A stretch of 49,006 bases of DNA from an uncultured Thermomicrobiales bacterium (GCA_902806415.1 CADCWN010000226.1:1-49006); one strand, 5' to 3'; shown: positions 1 to 8,628, numbered from the stretch's first letter. Numbers and translations: made by a program. Notes: a model not told the origin generated them from the sequence alone.

Positions 1-796
1 GGCGGCGCGCGAGGGGAGTGGGGCGGGCGCGATACCGGCCAGGCCGACAGCGCCGCGCCGCGATCGGTTCCACGCCGTCTGGGCCAGCGGCCAGTTTGCC
101 GCCCTGCTCGGGGCGCTGCTCTGTGGCGGAGTGATCGCCTATCTCTTGAGTGCGGGTGCCTGGCAGATTCGGCGGCTCGATCTGGCCGGGGCGGCGCTGA
201 CCACGCCGGGGGAGATCGACGCCGCTGTCGGGGTGAGCGGCCACAATATCTTCACGATCGAGCCGCAGGCGGCGGCGACACGCCTGGTCGCACTCCCGAC
301 CGTGCGCGAGGCCGAGGTCTGGGGCGAATTGCCCGATCGCCTCGTGGTGCGGATCGTCGAGCGCCAGCCCGTGATGACTTGGCAGCTCGGCGAGGATCGC
401 TACCTTGTCGATGGCGGTGGTTTCGTGATCGCGAAGAACCCTGCCGGTGAGGTGACGCAGGGTCTTCCGCGTCTTGAGGTGCGCGAGCGTGATTCCCCCG
501 CCGTCGGGGGACGCGTCGATGCCACCGTACTGAGCGCAGCCCTGACGATCGGTGAGCACGCTTCAAAGTTCGGTGTGACCATCACCAGTATGGAGTACGC
601 ACCCGCGCTTGGTCTCACGGTGGTCACCCCCGGTGGCGCGGGCGCGACCAACGGGCGACGGATCCTGCTCGGGGATGGAGAACGTCTGGGCGAGAAGTTG
701 TCGGTCGCGGGGGAGATCATCCGCAGCGAACAAAATTGGGCGGTGCTCAATGTCACCGATCCGGATCGGCCATTCTTCCCGGCTCAGCAGCCCTGA
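1..796 (+). CDS. ftsQ: Cell division protein FtsQ/DivIB, 5' end outside the window
   Basis: This is the bitopic division protein that links FtsB/FtsL to the septal peptidoglycan synthase complex. The reading frame is open from base 2, so the true start lies left of the window; a GTG at 131 falls inside the membrane segment and is not the start. Counting from base 2, residues 1-31 are a basic Ala/Pro/Arg-rich cytoplasmic tail. Residues about 32-50 are a single membrane segment (FAALLGALLCGGVIAYLLS). A POTRA domain follows, beginning IRRLDLAGA and ending near VVRIVERQPVMTW, then the beta domain with YLVDGGGFVI. FtsQ sequences are weakly conserved, but the topology and the position directly before ftsA and ftsZ make the call safe. 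Confidence 0.9.
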   Translation, partial: AAREGSGAGAIPARPTAPRRDRFHAVWASGQFAALLGALLCGGVIAYLLSAGAWQIRRLDLAGAALTTPGEIDAAVGVSGHNIFTIEPQAAATRLVALPTVREAEVWGELPDRLVVRIVERQPVMTWQLGEDRYLVDGGGFVIAKNPAGEVTQGLPRLEVRERDSPAVGGRVDATVLSAALTIGEHASKFGVTITSMEYAPALGLTVVTPGGAGATNGRRILLGDGERLGEKLSVAGEIIRSEQNWAVLNVTDPDRPFFPAQQP

Positions 797-920
797 ACTC
801 CCCCATCTCTTTGCCCGAGTCCCCTCCCTCCGTAGCATCGATCATCACCGCATTTCTGGAGATCCTGGTAGCGCGCCCAATCCTCGGCGCTCGCCCTCCG
901 ATAATACTGCGCAGGGAGAG

Positions 921-949
921 TTGACCGCGTCCCGCATGTCCGTTACAAT
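921..949 (+). promoter_or_regulatory. Sigma70-type promoter upstream of ftsA
   Basis: TTGACC at 921-926 and TACAAT at 944-949 are separated by exactly 17 bases, a near-consensus housekeeping promoter. It lies 139 bases before the ftsA start and so can drive ftsA-ftsZ independently of ftsQ. A second candidate, an extended -10 (TGGTATACT, 1000-1008) without a clear -35, lies downstream and may be an additional start. Confidence 0.65.
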
Positions 950-960
950 GTGTACGGACA
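937..960. promoter_or_regulatory. Palindromic operator candidate over the ftsA promoter -10
   Basis: TGTCCGT (937-943) and ACGGACA (954-960) are perfect 7-base inverted arms separated by 10 bases, and the spacer contains the TACAAT -10 hexamer. The size and spacing suit a dimeric helix-turn-helix repressor such as a TetR-family protein. A repressor bound here would block RNA polymerase. No cognate regulator is visible in the window. Confidence 0.45.
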
Positions 961-1088
961 CCCGCAGTTGCGCCGAAGCTATTTCGTACACGTCAGTTAT
1001 GGTATACTGCGGTCGAGTGTAAGTGCAGGCGCGCGAATCGTAACGATCTGTACGCGTCGGTGCCGAAGGCGAAAGCGAGGACGACCGG

Positions 1089-2351
1089 ATGCCGAGCGGT
1101 CACGCGGTCGTCGCGGTCGATCTGGGGACGAGCAAAGCCTGCGCGATCGTCGCCGAATCGCTGGCGGATGGGCGCACGGCGATCGTCGGTGTCGGGCTCT
1201 GCCCGGCGCAAGGGATGGCGAAAGGGGTCGTCACCGATCTTGACGAGGCATCGGCCACGGTGGCGCGAGCGATCGAGCGGGCGGAGCGGAACTCGGGCTA
1301 TCGGATCCTCTCGGCCTACGTCAGCATCTCCGGCGCGCACCTCACCTCGGCCAACGGGCGCGGCGTTGTCGCCCTGCCGCGCCAGCAACCGGAGATTACG
1401 CCGGGGGAAATCTCGCGCGTCCTCGCCGCCGCCAGCGCCGTCCCCGCCCTCGTCAATAACGAAGTCCTCCATGTCCTGCCGCGCACGTACACGCTGGATG
1501 GTCAGGAGGGGGTTGCGGATCCTTTGGGGATGATCGGCACCCGCTTAGAGGTCGAGGCGCATATCATCAGCGGGTCCGCGACGACGATTCGGAACGTCAG
1601 CACCGTGCTGGAGCGTGCGGGCGTGGCGATCGATGAGCTGGTGCCGGAGCCATTGGCGGCGGCCGACGCAGCGCTCACCCCGGCCGAGCGCGCGATGGGC
1701 GTCGCCCTCGTCGATATCGGGGCCGGTACGACCGACATCGCGGTCTTCGTCGAGGATGCGATCTGGCATACGGCGGTCCTGCCGCTCGGCGGCAACCACC
1801 TGACGAACGATCTCTCGATCGTCTTGCAGGTGCCGTTCGAGGCGGCGGAGCAACTCAAGATCACCGCCGGGCGAGCGATGCCGCTCCCCGGTGTCCCGGA
1901 TGGTCATGGTGCGGGCGATGGCGATCACCTCGATGTCGAGGGATTCGATGGGGCGACGCAGCGGGTCTCGCGCCGGGTCGCGCACGAGGTGATCGAGGCG
2001 CGCCTGGAGCAATTGCTGACGCTCGTGCGGAAGGAGTTGCGCGAGTCCGGCTACGATGGGGCGCTCCCGGGTGGGATCGTCCTCACCGGCGGCACGGCAC
2101 TCCTGCCGGAGATCGCCGAACTGACGCGCCAGGTGGTCGGGGTGCGGGCGCGGATCGGGACGCCGCGTCGGCTGGCCGGGTTGGGCGAGTCCCTCGGCGG
2201 CCCGGCCTTCGCCACCGCCGTCGGGTTGGCACAGTGGGGCTTGGCGCGGCAGCGGCCCTCCGAGCCAGTGCGACGGGCGATGCGCTCTTCCCGCGAGCGA
2301 CGACGCTCGTCGAGGGGGCTGACAGGTTGGCTGCGCGAGTTGCTGCCATGA
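1089..2351 (+). CDS. ftsA: Cell division protein FtsA
   Basis: FtsA is the actin-like ATPase that anchors FtsZ to the membrane and recruits the divisome. Motifs visible in the 420 residues: phosphate-1 loop VVAVDLGTSKACAIV (residues 7-21), phosphate-2 LVDIGAGTTDIAVF, the adenosine loop GGIVLTGGTALLPEI, and the FtsA-specific 1C/SHS2 region after ISGAHLTSANGRG. The C-terminus SRGLTGWLRELLP is a short basic amphipathic helix, matching the membrane-targeting sequence expected of FtsA. The start is ATG 1089 with a weak GAGGA about 8 bases upstream. It is 292 bases downstream of ftsQ, a long gap that holds its own promoter and palindrome, and 112 bases ahead of ftsZ. Confidence 0.94.
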   Translation: MPSGHAVVAVDLGTSKACAIVAESLADGRTAIVGVGLCPAQGMAKGVVTDLDEASATVARAIERAERNSGYRILSAYVSISGAHLTSANGRGVVALPRQQPEITPGEISRVLAAASAVPALVNNEVLHVLPRTYTLDGQEGVADPLGMIGTRLEVEAHIISGSATTIRNVSTVLERAGVAIDELVPEPLAAADAALTPAERAMGVALVDIGAGTTDIAVFVEDAIWHTAVLPLGGNHLTNDLSIVLQVPFEAAEQLKITAGRAMPLPGVPDGHGAGDGDHLDVEGFDGATQRVSRRVAHEVIEARLEQLLTLVRKELRESGYDGALPGGIVLTGGTALLPEIAELTRQVVGVRARIGTPRRLAGLGESLGGPAFATAVGLAQWGLARQRPSEPVRRAMRSSRERRRSSRGLTGWLRELLP

Positions 2352-2463
2352 GCGAGTTACGCCATGAGGGTCGGCCGCGAGATCGTGTTCACGATCCAGG
2401 GCACAACGGAGGCGTCGCGTGAGCAGGAGAGCAGGGAGTAAGACTGTGTCAGGAGGGCCACGT

Positions 2464-3714
2464 ATGTACGGATCGTCGTTCTCGTTCGGCGACATCGAAA
2501 ATTTCGCCCACATCAAGGTGATCGGGGTCGGGGGCGGCGGCAGCAACGCGGTCAACCGGATGATCGAGGCCGGTGTCCAGGGCGTCGAGTTCATCACCGT
2601 CAACACCGATGCTCAGGCGCTCGTCCACTCGCGCTCCCCGGTGTCGCTGCGCATCGGCGACAAGCTGACCAAGGGGCTCGGCGCGGGCGGGAACCCGCAG
2701 GTCGGCTCGAAGGCAGCGGAGGAGAGCAGCGAGGCACTGTTCGACTCGCTGCGCGGCGCGGACATGATCTTCGTCACCGCCGGGATGGGCGGCGGCACCG
2801 GCACCGGGGCCTCGCCGATCATCGCGCAGATCGCGCGGGAGGTCGGGGCGCTGACGGTCGGCGTCGTGACCAAGCCGTTCGACTTCGAGGGGAACCGCCG
2901 CAAGGCGATCGCTGAGCAGGGGATCGCGATGCTCAAGGAGCACGTCGATACGCTGATCACGATCCCGAATCAGCGGCTGCTCCAGTTGGTGGAAAAGAAT
3001 ACCCCTTTTCTCGAAGCATTCCGCCACGCCGACGATGTGCTGCGGCAAGGTATCCAGGGGATCTCCGACCTGATCACCAAGACAGGGATCATCAACCTCG
3101 ACTTCGCCGATGTGAAGAGCATCATGCAGGAGGCCGGCTCCGCCTTGATGGCGATCGGTCGCGGCTCCGGCGAGTCGCGGATGGTCGACGCGGCGCGGAT
3201 GGCGATCGAGAGCCCGCTCCTGGAGATCTCGATCGACGGCGCGACCGGCGTCCTCTACAACGTCACGGGCGGTGCGAACCTGGGGATGGTGGAACTCGAC
3301 GAGGCGGCGCGCGTGATCGCCGAGGCGGCCGACCCGGACGCCAACATCATCTTCGGCGCGACGATCGACGAGTCGATGGGCGAAGAGGTCCAGATCACCC
3401 TGATCGCGACCGGCTTCGAGGAAGGTCGCGGCAAAGTCCGGTCGATCGGCAGCGCCGGTGGGGGTGGTCGCGGTGGCACCGGCTTCAACCAGCCGTTCTC
3501 CAGCGGCTTCAACACGAACAACTTGCCGCCGGTGCGTCCGCAAATGGCACCGCCCGAGCGCCAGGAGCGCCAGGAGCGGGCCGAGCGCTCTGACCGCCCC
3601 GACCGCAACCAGCCGCCCGCGCCCGATCGGGGTATCGAGCGCCCGCAAGGCCCCGGCCAGCGCGGCGACGAGTACGACTTCCCGCCGTTCATCCGGCGCT
3701 TGCGCGACCGCTAA
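2464..3714 (+). CDS. ftsZ: Cell division GTPase FtsZ
   Basis: FtsZ is the tubulin-like GTPase that forms the Z ring. ATG 2464 is chosen over an in-frame GTG at 2419 because AGGAGG (2451-2456) sits 7 bases ahead of it and the protein then begins [21 protein letters not shown], as expected. The 416 residues include the N-terminal nucleotide loop [13 protein letters not shown], the tubulin signature GGGTGTG at residues 109-115, and the T7-loop region [12 protein letters not shown] variable linker rich in Arg, Glu, Pro and Gln ([17 protein letters not shown]) is followed by the conserved tail [12 protein letters not shown], which in other bacteria binds FtsA. A strong terminator follows at once, so ftsZ closes the cluster. 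Confidence 0.97.
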   Translation: MYGSSFSFGDIENFAHIKVIGVGGGGSNAVNRMIEAGVQGVEFITVNTDAQALVHSRSPVSLRIGDKLTKGLGAGGNPQVGSKAAEESSEALFDSLRGADMIFVTAGMGGGTGTGASPIIAQIAREVGALTVGVVTKPFDFEGNRRKAIAEQGIAMLKEHVDTLITIPNQRLLQLVEKNTPFLEAFRHADDVLRQGIQGISDLITKTGIINLDFADVKSIMQEAGSALMAIGRGSGESRMVDAARMAIESPLLEISIDGATGVLYNVTGGANLGMVELDEAARVIAEAADPDANIIFGATIDESMGEEVQITLIATGFEEGRGKVRSIGSAGGGGRGGTGFNQPFSSGFNTNNLPPVRPQMAPPERQERQERAERSDRPDRNQPPAPDRGIERPQGPGQRGDEYDFPPFIRRLRDR

Positions 3715-3739
3715 CACGGCAAGCCACGCAGAGTAGCAA

Positions 3740-3777
3740 AGCGCGGGGGCGGTTTTTCGCAGCCCCCGCGCTTTTTT
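3740..3777 (+). terminator. Rho-independent terminator of ftsZ
   Basis: An 11-base perfect stem, AGCGCGGGGGC (3740-3750) with GCCCCCGCGCT (3762-3772), encloses an 11-base loop and runs into a T tract (3772-3777). It begins 25 bases after the ftsZ stop. Confidence 0.9.
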
Positions 3778-3870
3778 GCCCCCCGTGCCAGTCGCGGGCA
3801 TGTTCATAGCGGACGGGCGCGACTACGATAACCGTTGCCCGATCTGCTGCTGGTGTCGCGCGGGAGAACG

Positions 3871-3904
3871 CGGCGGCCCCGCCGGATACCCGGCGGGGCC
3901 GCCG
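3871..3904 (-). terminator. 15-bp GC hairpin downstream of trxA
   Basis: CGGCGGCCCCGCCGG (3871-3885) pairs perfectly with 3890-3904 around the loop ATAC. It lies 25 bases past the trxA stop in the trxA direction. There is no T tract, so it may act as an mRNA 3' stabiliser or a weak terminator rather than a classic intrinsic terminator. Confidence 0.55.
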
Positions 3905-3929
3905 CTCGCTCGCTGCGTTGTGACCGGGA

Positions 3930-4256
3930 TTAGCCGAGGAACGGGGCCAGGTCGCGCATCAGGGCGGCCTTCGGCTTCGCGCCGACGATCTGCTTGACCG
4001 GCTGCCCGTCCTTGAAGAGGATCATCGTCGGGATGCTCATCACGCCGAACTGCCCGGCGACCCGCTGATTCTCGTCGATGTCCAGCTTGAGGATCGTCAG
4101 CTTGTCGGCCTGCTCGTTGGCGATCTCGTCCAAGACCGGCGCGACCGCGCGGCAGGGGCCACACCACTCCGCCCAGAAATCGACCAGGACGTGGCCCTCG
4201 GCCTTCGAGACTTTCTCCTCAAACGTGGCGTCGGTGACTGCCTGTGGCTTCGCCAT
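3930..4256 (-). CDS. trxA: Thioredoxin
   Basis: A 108-residue cytosolic disulfide reductase, the usual thioredoxin length. The active site is [13 protein letters not shown], with Cys32 and Cys35 in a canonical WCGPC, preceded by VLVDFWAE. The cis-proline motif [12 protein letters not shown] follows, then the C-terminal helix. The start is ATG at 4256 with an AAGGAGGAAG ribosome-binding site a few bases upstream. It is transcribed alone, convergent with ftsZ and divergent from the glycosyltransferase at 4513. A TATACT -10-like hexamer occurs on the minus strand at 4376-4381, but no convincing -35 precedes it. Confidence 0.95.
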   Translation of the reverse strand: MAKPQAVTDATFEEKVSKAEGHVLVDFWAEWCGPCRAVAPVLDEIANEQADKLTILKLDIDENQRVAGQFGVMSIPTMILFKDGQPVKQIVGAKPKAALMRDLAPFLG

Positions 4257-4450
4257 TGGTATTCTTCCTCCTTGGGTCCTTTCGGGCCTGCTTGTTGTGG
4301 CGCTCGCGGCTCTATCGGAGCGCCTCCGCAGATGGTAACGAGCGGTGCCGCCCCCCTATTCCCGCCATCGCATGAAGTATACCGCACTTAGGCGACGCCT
4401 TTTTTGCCCTTCTGCAACGGCTCTCCGTCTCACCAGGATCAATGCCTGGC

Positions 4451-4479
4451 TTGAACTGCGCCGCGTGCGCCCCGATAAT
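4451..4479 (+). promoter_or_regulatory. Sigma70-type promoter for the GT4 gene at 4513
   Basis: TTGAAC (4451-4456) and GATAAT (4474-4479) are separated by 17 bases, 33 bases before the start codon at 4513. Confidence 0.6.
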
Positions 4480-4512
4480 GGGCGGCGTGTCAGGTAGCAG
4501 CGGGGGAGCGAC

Positions 4513-5703
4513 ATGCGCGTAGGCTATGAGGGGACGGCGTACATGGAGCCCGCGACTGGGGTCGGGCAGTATGTCCGCGCCCTCTGGCACGAGTTCGGGC
4601 GGAGCCTGCCGGGGATTGAGCCGGTCATCCTCCTGCCGGGGCCGCGCGCCGCCCTGCCGGAACTACCCGACGGTGAGCTGATCGTCGAGGAGCCGCCGCG
4701 TCGGTTCGCGGTCGGCAAGGCGCGGAAGATCTGGTGGGAGCAGATCGGCCTGCCGCGCGCCGTGCGCCGCGCCGGGGTCGATCTCGTCCACATCCCGTAT
4801 CACTCCGCGCCGCTCCGGCGCGACCGCCCCTACGTCGTCACGATCCACGATCTCGTGCCGCTGGCCTTCCCGGTCTACATGAACTCCCGCCAGATGCGGC
4901 TCTACTACCGGCTCGCCTGCCATACCGCGCCGCGCGCCGATCTCATCCTGACCGACTCGGACCACTCCGCCGACGACATTCATCGCCACTTGCGGGTACC
5001 GCGCGACCGCATCCGCGCGATCCCGCTGGCGGCGGACGAGCGCTATCGGCCGTTGCCCCAGGACGATCCGCGCCTTGTCACGGCCCGCGCGCGCTTCGCG
5101 CTCGACGGGCCGTTCATCTTCAATATCGCCGGGCTCGACGTGCGGAAGAATCAGACGACGCTCATCCGCGCGTTCGGCCTCGTCCGCGAGCGGTTGCCCG
5201 CCGGGACGCGCCTCGTGATCGGCGGTGCCGCGCACAGCGGGCATCCCGATCGCTATCCCGATCTCGCGCCGGTCGTCGCGGAGGCGGGCGTCGGCGCGTG
5301 GACCGTCTTCACCGGGCGGATCAGCGACGATGACAAACTGGCCCTGCTCAACGCCGCCGATCTCTACGTCGATCCCTCCCTCTACGAGGGGTTCGGCATC
5401 TCGCCGCTCGAAGCGATGCGCTGCGGCACGCCCGTGATCGCCGCCGCCCGCTCCAGCCTCCCCGAAGTCGTCGGCGACGGCGGCCTGCTCGTCGAGCCGA
5501 CCCCCGAGGAACTCGGCACCGCGATCATCTCCGTGCTGACCTGCCCGCAGCAACGCGACGAACTCCGCCGCCGCGCCCTCGCGCAGGCGGCGCGCTTCTC
5601 CTGGGCGCAGACCGCCCAACTCACGGCTGCGGCGTATGGAGAAGCGCTGGTGAACGCGGAACGCGGAACGCGGAACGCGGAACGGGGGAGGGTGCGGGCA
5701 TGA
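4513..5703 (+). CDS. Glycosyltransferase family 4 (GT-B fold)
   Basis: A probable retaining nucleotide-sugar glycosyltransferase acting at the inner face of the membrane on polysaccharide or glycolipid; acceptor and sugar cannot be told from sequence. The N-terminal acceptor domain has the glycine-rich loop region YEGTAYMEPATGVGQYV. The C-terminal donor domain has GLDVRKNQTTLIRAFGLV and the E-x7-E signature in YEGFGISPLEAMRCGTPVIA. The start is ATG 4513 after GGGGGAG and a good promoter. The last residues (about 380-396, NAERGTRNAERG) are encoded by a GAACGCG tandem heptamer array, so the tail is repeat-derived rather than part of the fold. A second GT4 gene follows, so the pair may act in one pathway. 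Confidence 0.85.
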   Translation: MRVGYEGTAYMEPATGVGQYVRALWHEFGRSLPGIEPVILLPGPRAALPELPDGELIVEEPPRRFAVGKARKIWWEQIGLPRAVRRAGVDLVHIPYHSAPLRRDRPYVVTIHDLVPLAFPVYMNSRQMRLYYRLACHTAPRADLILTDSDHSADDIHRHLRVPRDRIRAIPLAADERYRPLPQDDPRLVTARARFALDGPFIFNIAGLDVRKNQTTLIRAFGLVRERLPAGTRLVIGGAAHSGHPDRYPDLAPVVAEAGVGAWTVFTGRISDDDKLALLNAADLYVDPSLYEGFGISPLEAMRCGTPVIAAARSSLPEVVGDGGLLVEPTPEELGTAIISVLTCPQQRDELRRRALAQAARFSWAQTAQLTAAAYGEALVNAERGTRNAERGRVRA

Positions 5704-5798
5704 TGCCACGCGCTTGCTTCAACTGCCCTCACGGGCAGCATAGTGCCTCGTCTTGTCGCTTGCGCCAATTCCGCGTTCCGCGTTCCGCGCTCCGCGTT
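5652..5798. repeat. Inverted heptamer-array spacer H1 (unit GAACGCG)
   Basis: The left arm is four exact tandem GAACGCG units plus a partial fifth (5652-5684). The right arm is the inverse, about four CGCGTTC units with one mismatch (5771-5798). The 86-base interior has no clear gene. The left arm lies inside the end of the upstream GT4 gene and the right arm stops 5 bases before the ATG of the next one at 5804, so the element forms the junction between two co-directional genes and could fold into a large hairpin in the mRNA. Confidence 0.85.
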
Positions 5799-5803
5799 AC
5801 CCC

Positions 5804-6931
5804 ATGAGGGTTCTGCTACTGCACAAGGCGCTGGTGAACGGGGCGTATCAGAAGAAGGCCGAGGCGCTGGCGGCGATCCCCGGTGTCGAGCTTACTGTCG
5901 TCGTGCCACCCTCCTGGAAAGAGGCGCGCTCGGGCGTGCAGCCGCTCGAACGGGCGCACACGGCGGGCTACGAGTTGGTCGTCGCGCCGATCTGGTTCAA
6001 TGGTCACCATCATGTCCACCGCTACCCGACCCTCGGCGCGATCGTGCGGCGTGTGCGCCCCGAGATCTTCCATGTGGACGAGGAGCCGTTCAACCTGGCG
6101 ACCGCCGAGGCGTTCTGGCACGCGCGACGCGCGGGCGCGCGGGCGCTCTTCGTCACCTGGGCGACCGTCTACCGCGACTATCCGCCGCCGTTCAGCCTCT
6201 TCGAGTGCTACACCCACCGGCACGCCGCCGCCGCGATCGTCGGCAACGCCGACGCGCTCGCCGTCCTGCGGCGACGTGGCTACGCCGGTCCGACCACGAT
6301 CGTGCCGCTGGCGATCGACCCGGACCTCTACCCGCCGCGCGACTTCCCCGCCAATGGCGAACGGATCGGGCCGTTCACGATCGGCTTCCTCGGTCGCCTG
6401 GTGCGCGAGAAGGGGGCGCATATCCTCCTCGACGCGGCGGCGCGGTTGCGCGGCGACTGGCGGGCGCTGATCGTCGGGGGCGGGGTCGAGGAGGCCAACC
6501 TGCGGGCGCGGGCGGCGCAACTCGGCCTCGCCGGACGGATCGAGTTCGTCCCGTTGGTGCCGTCGAGCGAAGTGCCGGGTTGGCTCGCGCGACTCGATGC
6601 GCTGGCCGTGCCGTCGCTGACGACGCCGACCTGGAAGGAGCAATTCGGGCGGGTGATCATCGAGGCGATGGCGGCGCGCGTGCCGGTCGTCGGCTCCGAC
6701 TCCGGCGAGATCCCGCGCGTGATCGGCGACGTGGGCCTCGTCGTGCCGGAGGGCGACCCCGCCGCGCTGGCCGCCGCGCTGCAAGGCTTGCTCGATGACG
6801 AGCCGCGCCGTCGTGCGCTCGCGATGGCGGGCCGCGAGCACGCCCTTGCGCACTTCACCTGGGCGGGCGTCGCGCGCCAGTATCATGGGATTTATAGGGG
6901 GATGCTGGGGATGGAGGGGGCGGGCGGCTGA
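5804..6931 (+). CDS. Glycosyltransferase family 4 (GT-B fold)
   Basis: A second probable GT4 glycosyltransferase, 375 residues from ATG 5804 (MRVLLLHKALVNGAYQKKAE). An in-frame start at 5753 would only translate the heptamer repeat and is rejected. The donor domain shows IGFLGRLVREKGAHILLDAA, IVGGGVEEANLRARAAQLGL and a signature in WKEQFGRVIIEAMAARVPVV, then GSDSGEIPRVIGDVGLVV. The N-terminal half (WFNGHHHVHRYPTLG, FHVDEEPFNLAT) is typical of cell-surface polysaccharide GT4 enzymes. No ribosome-binding site is evident, since the region just upstream is repeat; translation may depend on coupling to the upstream GT4 gene. The acceptor is unknown. Confidence 0.84.
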   Translation: MRVLLLHKALVNGAYQKKAEALAAIPGVELTVVVPPSWKEARSGVQPLERAHTAGYELVVAPIWFNGHHHVHRYPTLGAIVRRVRPEIFHVDEEPFNLATAEAFWHARRAGARALFVTWATVYRDYPPPFSLFECYTHRHAAAAIVGNADALAVLRRRGYAGPTTIVPLAIDPDLYPPRDFPANGERIGPFTIGFLGRLVREKGAHILLDAAARLRGDWRALIVGGGVEEANLRARAAQLGLAGRIEFVPLVPSSEVPGWLARLDALAVPSLTTPTWKEQFGRVIIEAMAARVPVVGSDSGEIPRVIGDVGLVVPEGDPAALAAALQGLLDDEPRRRALAMAGREHALAHFTWAGVARQYHGIYRGMLGMEGAGG

Positions 6932-6964
6932 TGCGGTTGACGAAGTTGATTCGGTACGGAGTGA

Positions 6965-7159
6965 TTGGATAGGCGGCAGCCGCCGATTGAAATCGGCGTT
7001 ACGTGGCTGCGGCCACAAAGCCTACTGAAGTAGGCTGGGTTCGCTGTTGACCTCTGCGTTGTTAACACACCGCCCCCCTAGTCCAGTCCAGCTCACTGGA
7101 CTTCGTGGCCGGAGGCCATCTAGCCGGGGACTTGAGTCCCCGGTCCACCGCCTATCCAA
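6965..7159. repeat. MITE-like intergenic element, copy 1
   Basis: Perfect 12-base terminal inverted repeats, TTGGATAGGCGG (6965-6976) and CCGCCTATCCAA (7148-7159), bound a 195-bp non-coding element. Inside are nested hairpins (CAGCCGCCGATTGAAATCGG, CCTACTGAAGTAGG, GGGGACTTGAGTCCCC) and the family core GCGGCCACAAAGCC near 7009. The right end lies 5 bases before the ribosome-binding site of the next gene, so that gene's promoter must lie in or beyond the element. Confidence 0.75.
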
Positions 7160-7175
7160 GAGAAAAGGAGTCGAT

Positions 7176-7739
7176 ATGCCGAAACAAGCCCTCGATCTGC
7201 GGCAGGCCCACCGCCTGCTGAGTCCCGGCCCGGTGACGCTGCTGACCTCCCAGTATCGCGGCCAGCCGAATGTGATGACGGTGGCCTGGGCCGCGCCGGT
7301 CTCGCTCGACCCGTCGCTGATCGGCGTGGCGATCCATCCCGGTCGACTGACGCACGAGTTCGTCGCGAAGTCGGAGCAATTCGTGCTGAACGTGCCGCAC
7401 CTGGAGATCATCACCGCGACCCATCGCTGCGGGATCCTCTCCGGGCGTGACGGCGACAAGTTCGCCACGGCGGGACTGACGATGGAACTGGCGACCGAGG
7501 TTGACCCGCCGCTGATCGCCGAGTGCGTCGCCCACATCGAATGCGGCGTCGTCGAGCGTGTGCGACTCGGCGACCACGATTTCTTCGTCGGCCAGCCCCT
7601 CGCCATCTCCGCCGACGACCAGGCGTTCGACGGCTTCTGGAAGACCGATGACGAGGTGGGACATATCCTGCACCACCTCGGCGCGGATCGCTATGCGGCG
7701 CTGGCGAAGAGTTATCGGGTCAAGGGTGAACAGGGGTAG
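7176..7739 (+). CDS. Flavin reductase-like (FMN-binding split barrel) protein
   Basis: A 187-residue member of the flavin-reductase-like family, which binds FMN and often serves as an NAD(P)H:flavin oxidoreductase or an FMN-dependent enzyme. Supporting segments are PGPVTLLTSQYRGQPNVMTV, AAPVSLDPSLIGVAI, SEQFVLNVPH and CVAHIECGVVERVRLGDHDFF, in the order expected for the split barrel. ATG 7176 is preceded by AAGGAG at 7165-7170; the in-frame start at 7047 would translate the repeat element and is rejected. The substrate is not predictable. Confidence 0.82.
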   Translation: MPKQALDLRQAHRLLSPGPVTLLTSQYRGQPNVMTVAWAAPVSLDPSLIGVAIHPGRLTHEFVAKSEQFVLNVPHLEIITATHRCGILSGRDGDKFATAGLTMELATEVDPPLIAECVAHIECGVVERVRLGDHDFFVGQPLAISADDQAFDGFWKTDDEVGHILHHLGADRYAALAKSYRVKGEQG

Positions 7740-7782
7740 ACGTGATGCGATTGCCTGTCTGTCGCTGGCGTCGTGGCCCTCG

Positions 7783-8628
7783 CTACACCCGCCGCGCCCA
7801 CGGCGCGAGGTGCAGCTGCGAGACGGTCGGCAAGTCCATCCCCCAGGCCCCGGCAGGGAAGAGGGCGAGGATACTCTTCTGTGCATCGCCGGTGAGGGTG
7901 AGGAACTGGTCGCTGTAGAAATCGTTCAGCAATTCGCGCGAGACGCCATAGCGCTCGGCCAGCGTCCGGCGCAACTCGCGGCGGCGCTCGTGGACGACCG
8001 CGAGGGCCGCCGGTAGCGCGGCCAGCACCCCTTTCAGCCAGTCGGCCTCAAGCTGATCCGTCGGCGCGAGGAGGAGGTGCGAGACGGGCGGCAGGCCGGT
8101 CAGGATGAACCAGGCGCGCCCCAGGTCGGAGATGACCCGATCGCCCGGCGCATCGAGCAGGTGCAGCGCCTCGCCGCCATCGCGGATTTCGATCGTCTGA
8201 CGCGCCGCGCTGTCGGCGGGCGATTCCTGCCCGTCGCGGATCCAGGCAGCGGCGATGATCCCATAAAACTTCAGCAGCGTCGCGCGGACAAGCAGCTCCG
8301 TCGTGCGGGACGACTCACCCAGATCGACGAGCGGATCATCGACCTCATCGAGGCGGCGGTCGGCTACCAGGATCGTCGCGGCGTCGTGCTGCCCACCAGC
8401 GGCGAGATCGGGCAGGATCGCGTAGTCGTCCTGCAACTCCGCGTATTCGGCGAGCGGCACGAAGGCGAGCGCGCCCGGATACTCGCGCACCGTGCGGGCC
8501 TTCAGCCCGGCGATTGTGCGGATTGGCACGGGCAGCGTCACCCAGCCAAGTTCGATTGCCAGCGTGAGTGGCGCAATCGCGGGCGTATCGTCGAGGAGGA
8601 GTTCGCGCGGCGTTGTTGTTGCCGCCAT
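7783..8628 (-). CDS. MqnA/MqnD-family protein, probable chorismate dehydratase-like
   Basis: A 281-residue protein with the periplasmic-binding-protein-like fold of MqnA, which dehydrates chorismate in the futalosine menaquinone pathway. Diagnostic segments are GALAFVPLAEYAELQDDYAI (family: a P-x-x-E-Y near a ligand strand), VDLGESSRTTELLVRATLLK (family: SRT-x-x-x-L-L) and ISDLGRAWFILTGLPPVSHL (family: DLG-x-x-W-x-x-x-T-G-L-P). The N-terminus is less typical, so it could be a divergent paralogue or a solute-binding protein. ATG 8628 overlaps the TGA of the upstream LCP gene (TGATG), indicating translational coupling. No other menaquinone gene is present in the window. Confidence 0.6.
   Translation of the reverse strand: MAATTTPRELLLDDTPAIAPLTLAIELGWVTLPVPIRTIAGLKARTVREYPGALAFVPLAEYAELQDDYAILPDLAAGGQHDAATILVADRRLDEVDDPLVDLGESSRTTELLVRATLLKFYGIIAAAWIRDGQESPADSAARQTIEIRDGGEALHLLDAPGDRVISDLGRAWFILTGLPPVSHLLLAPTDQLEADWLKGVLAALPAALAVVHERRRELRRTLAERYGVSRELLNDFYSDQFLTLTGDAQKSILALFPAGAWGMDLPTVSQLHLAPWARRV

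Noticed and set aside
2449-3807. 452-residue minus-strand open frame over ftsZ
   Set aside because: Arg/Asp-rich shadow of ftsZ that even reads through its terminator; no motif.
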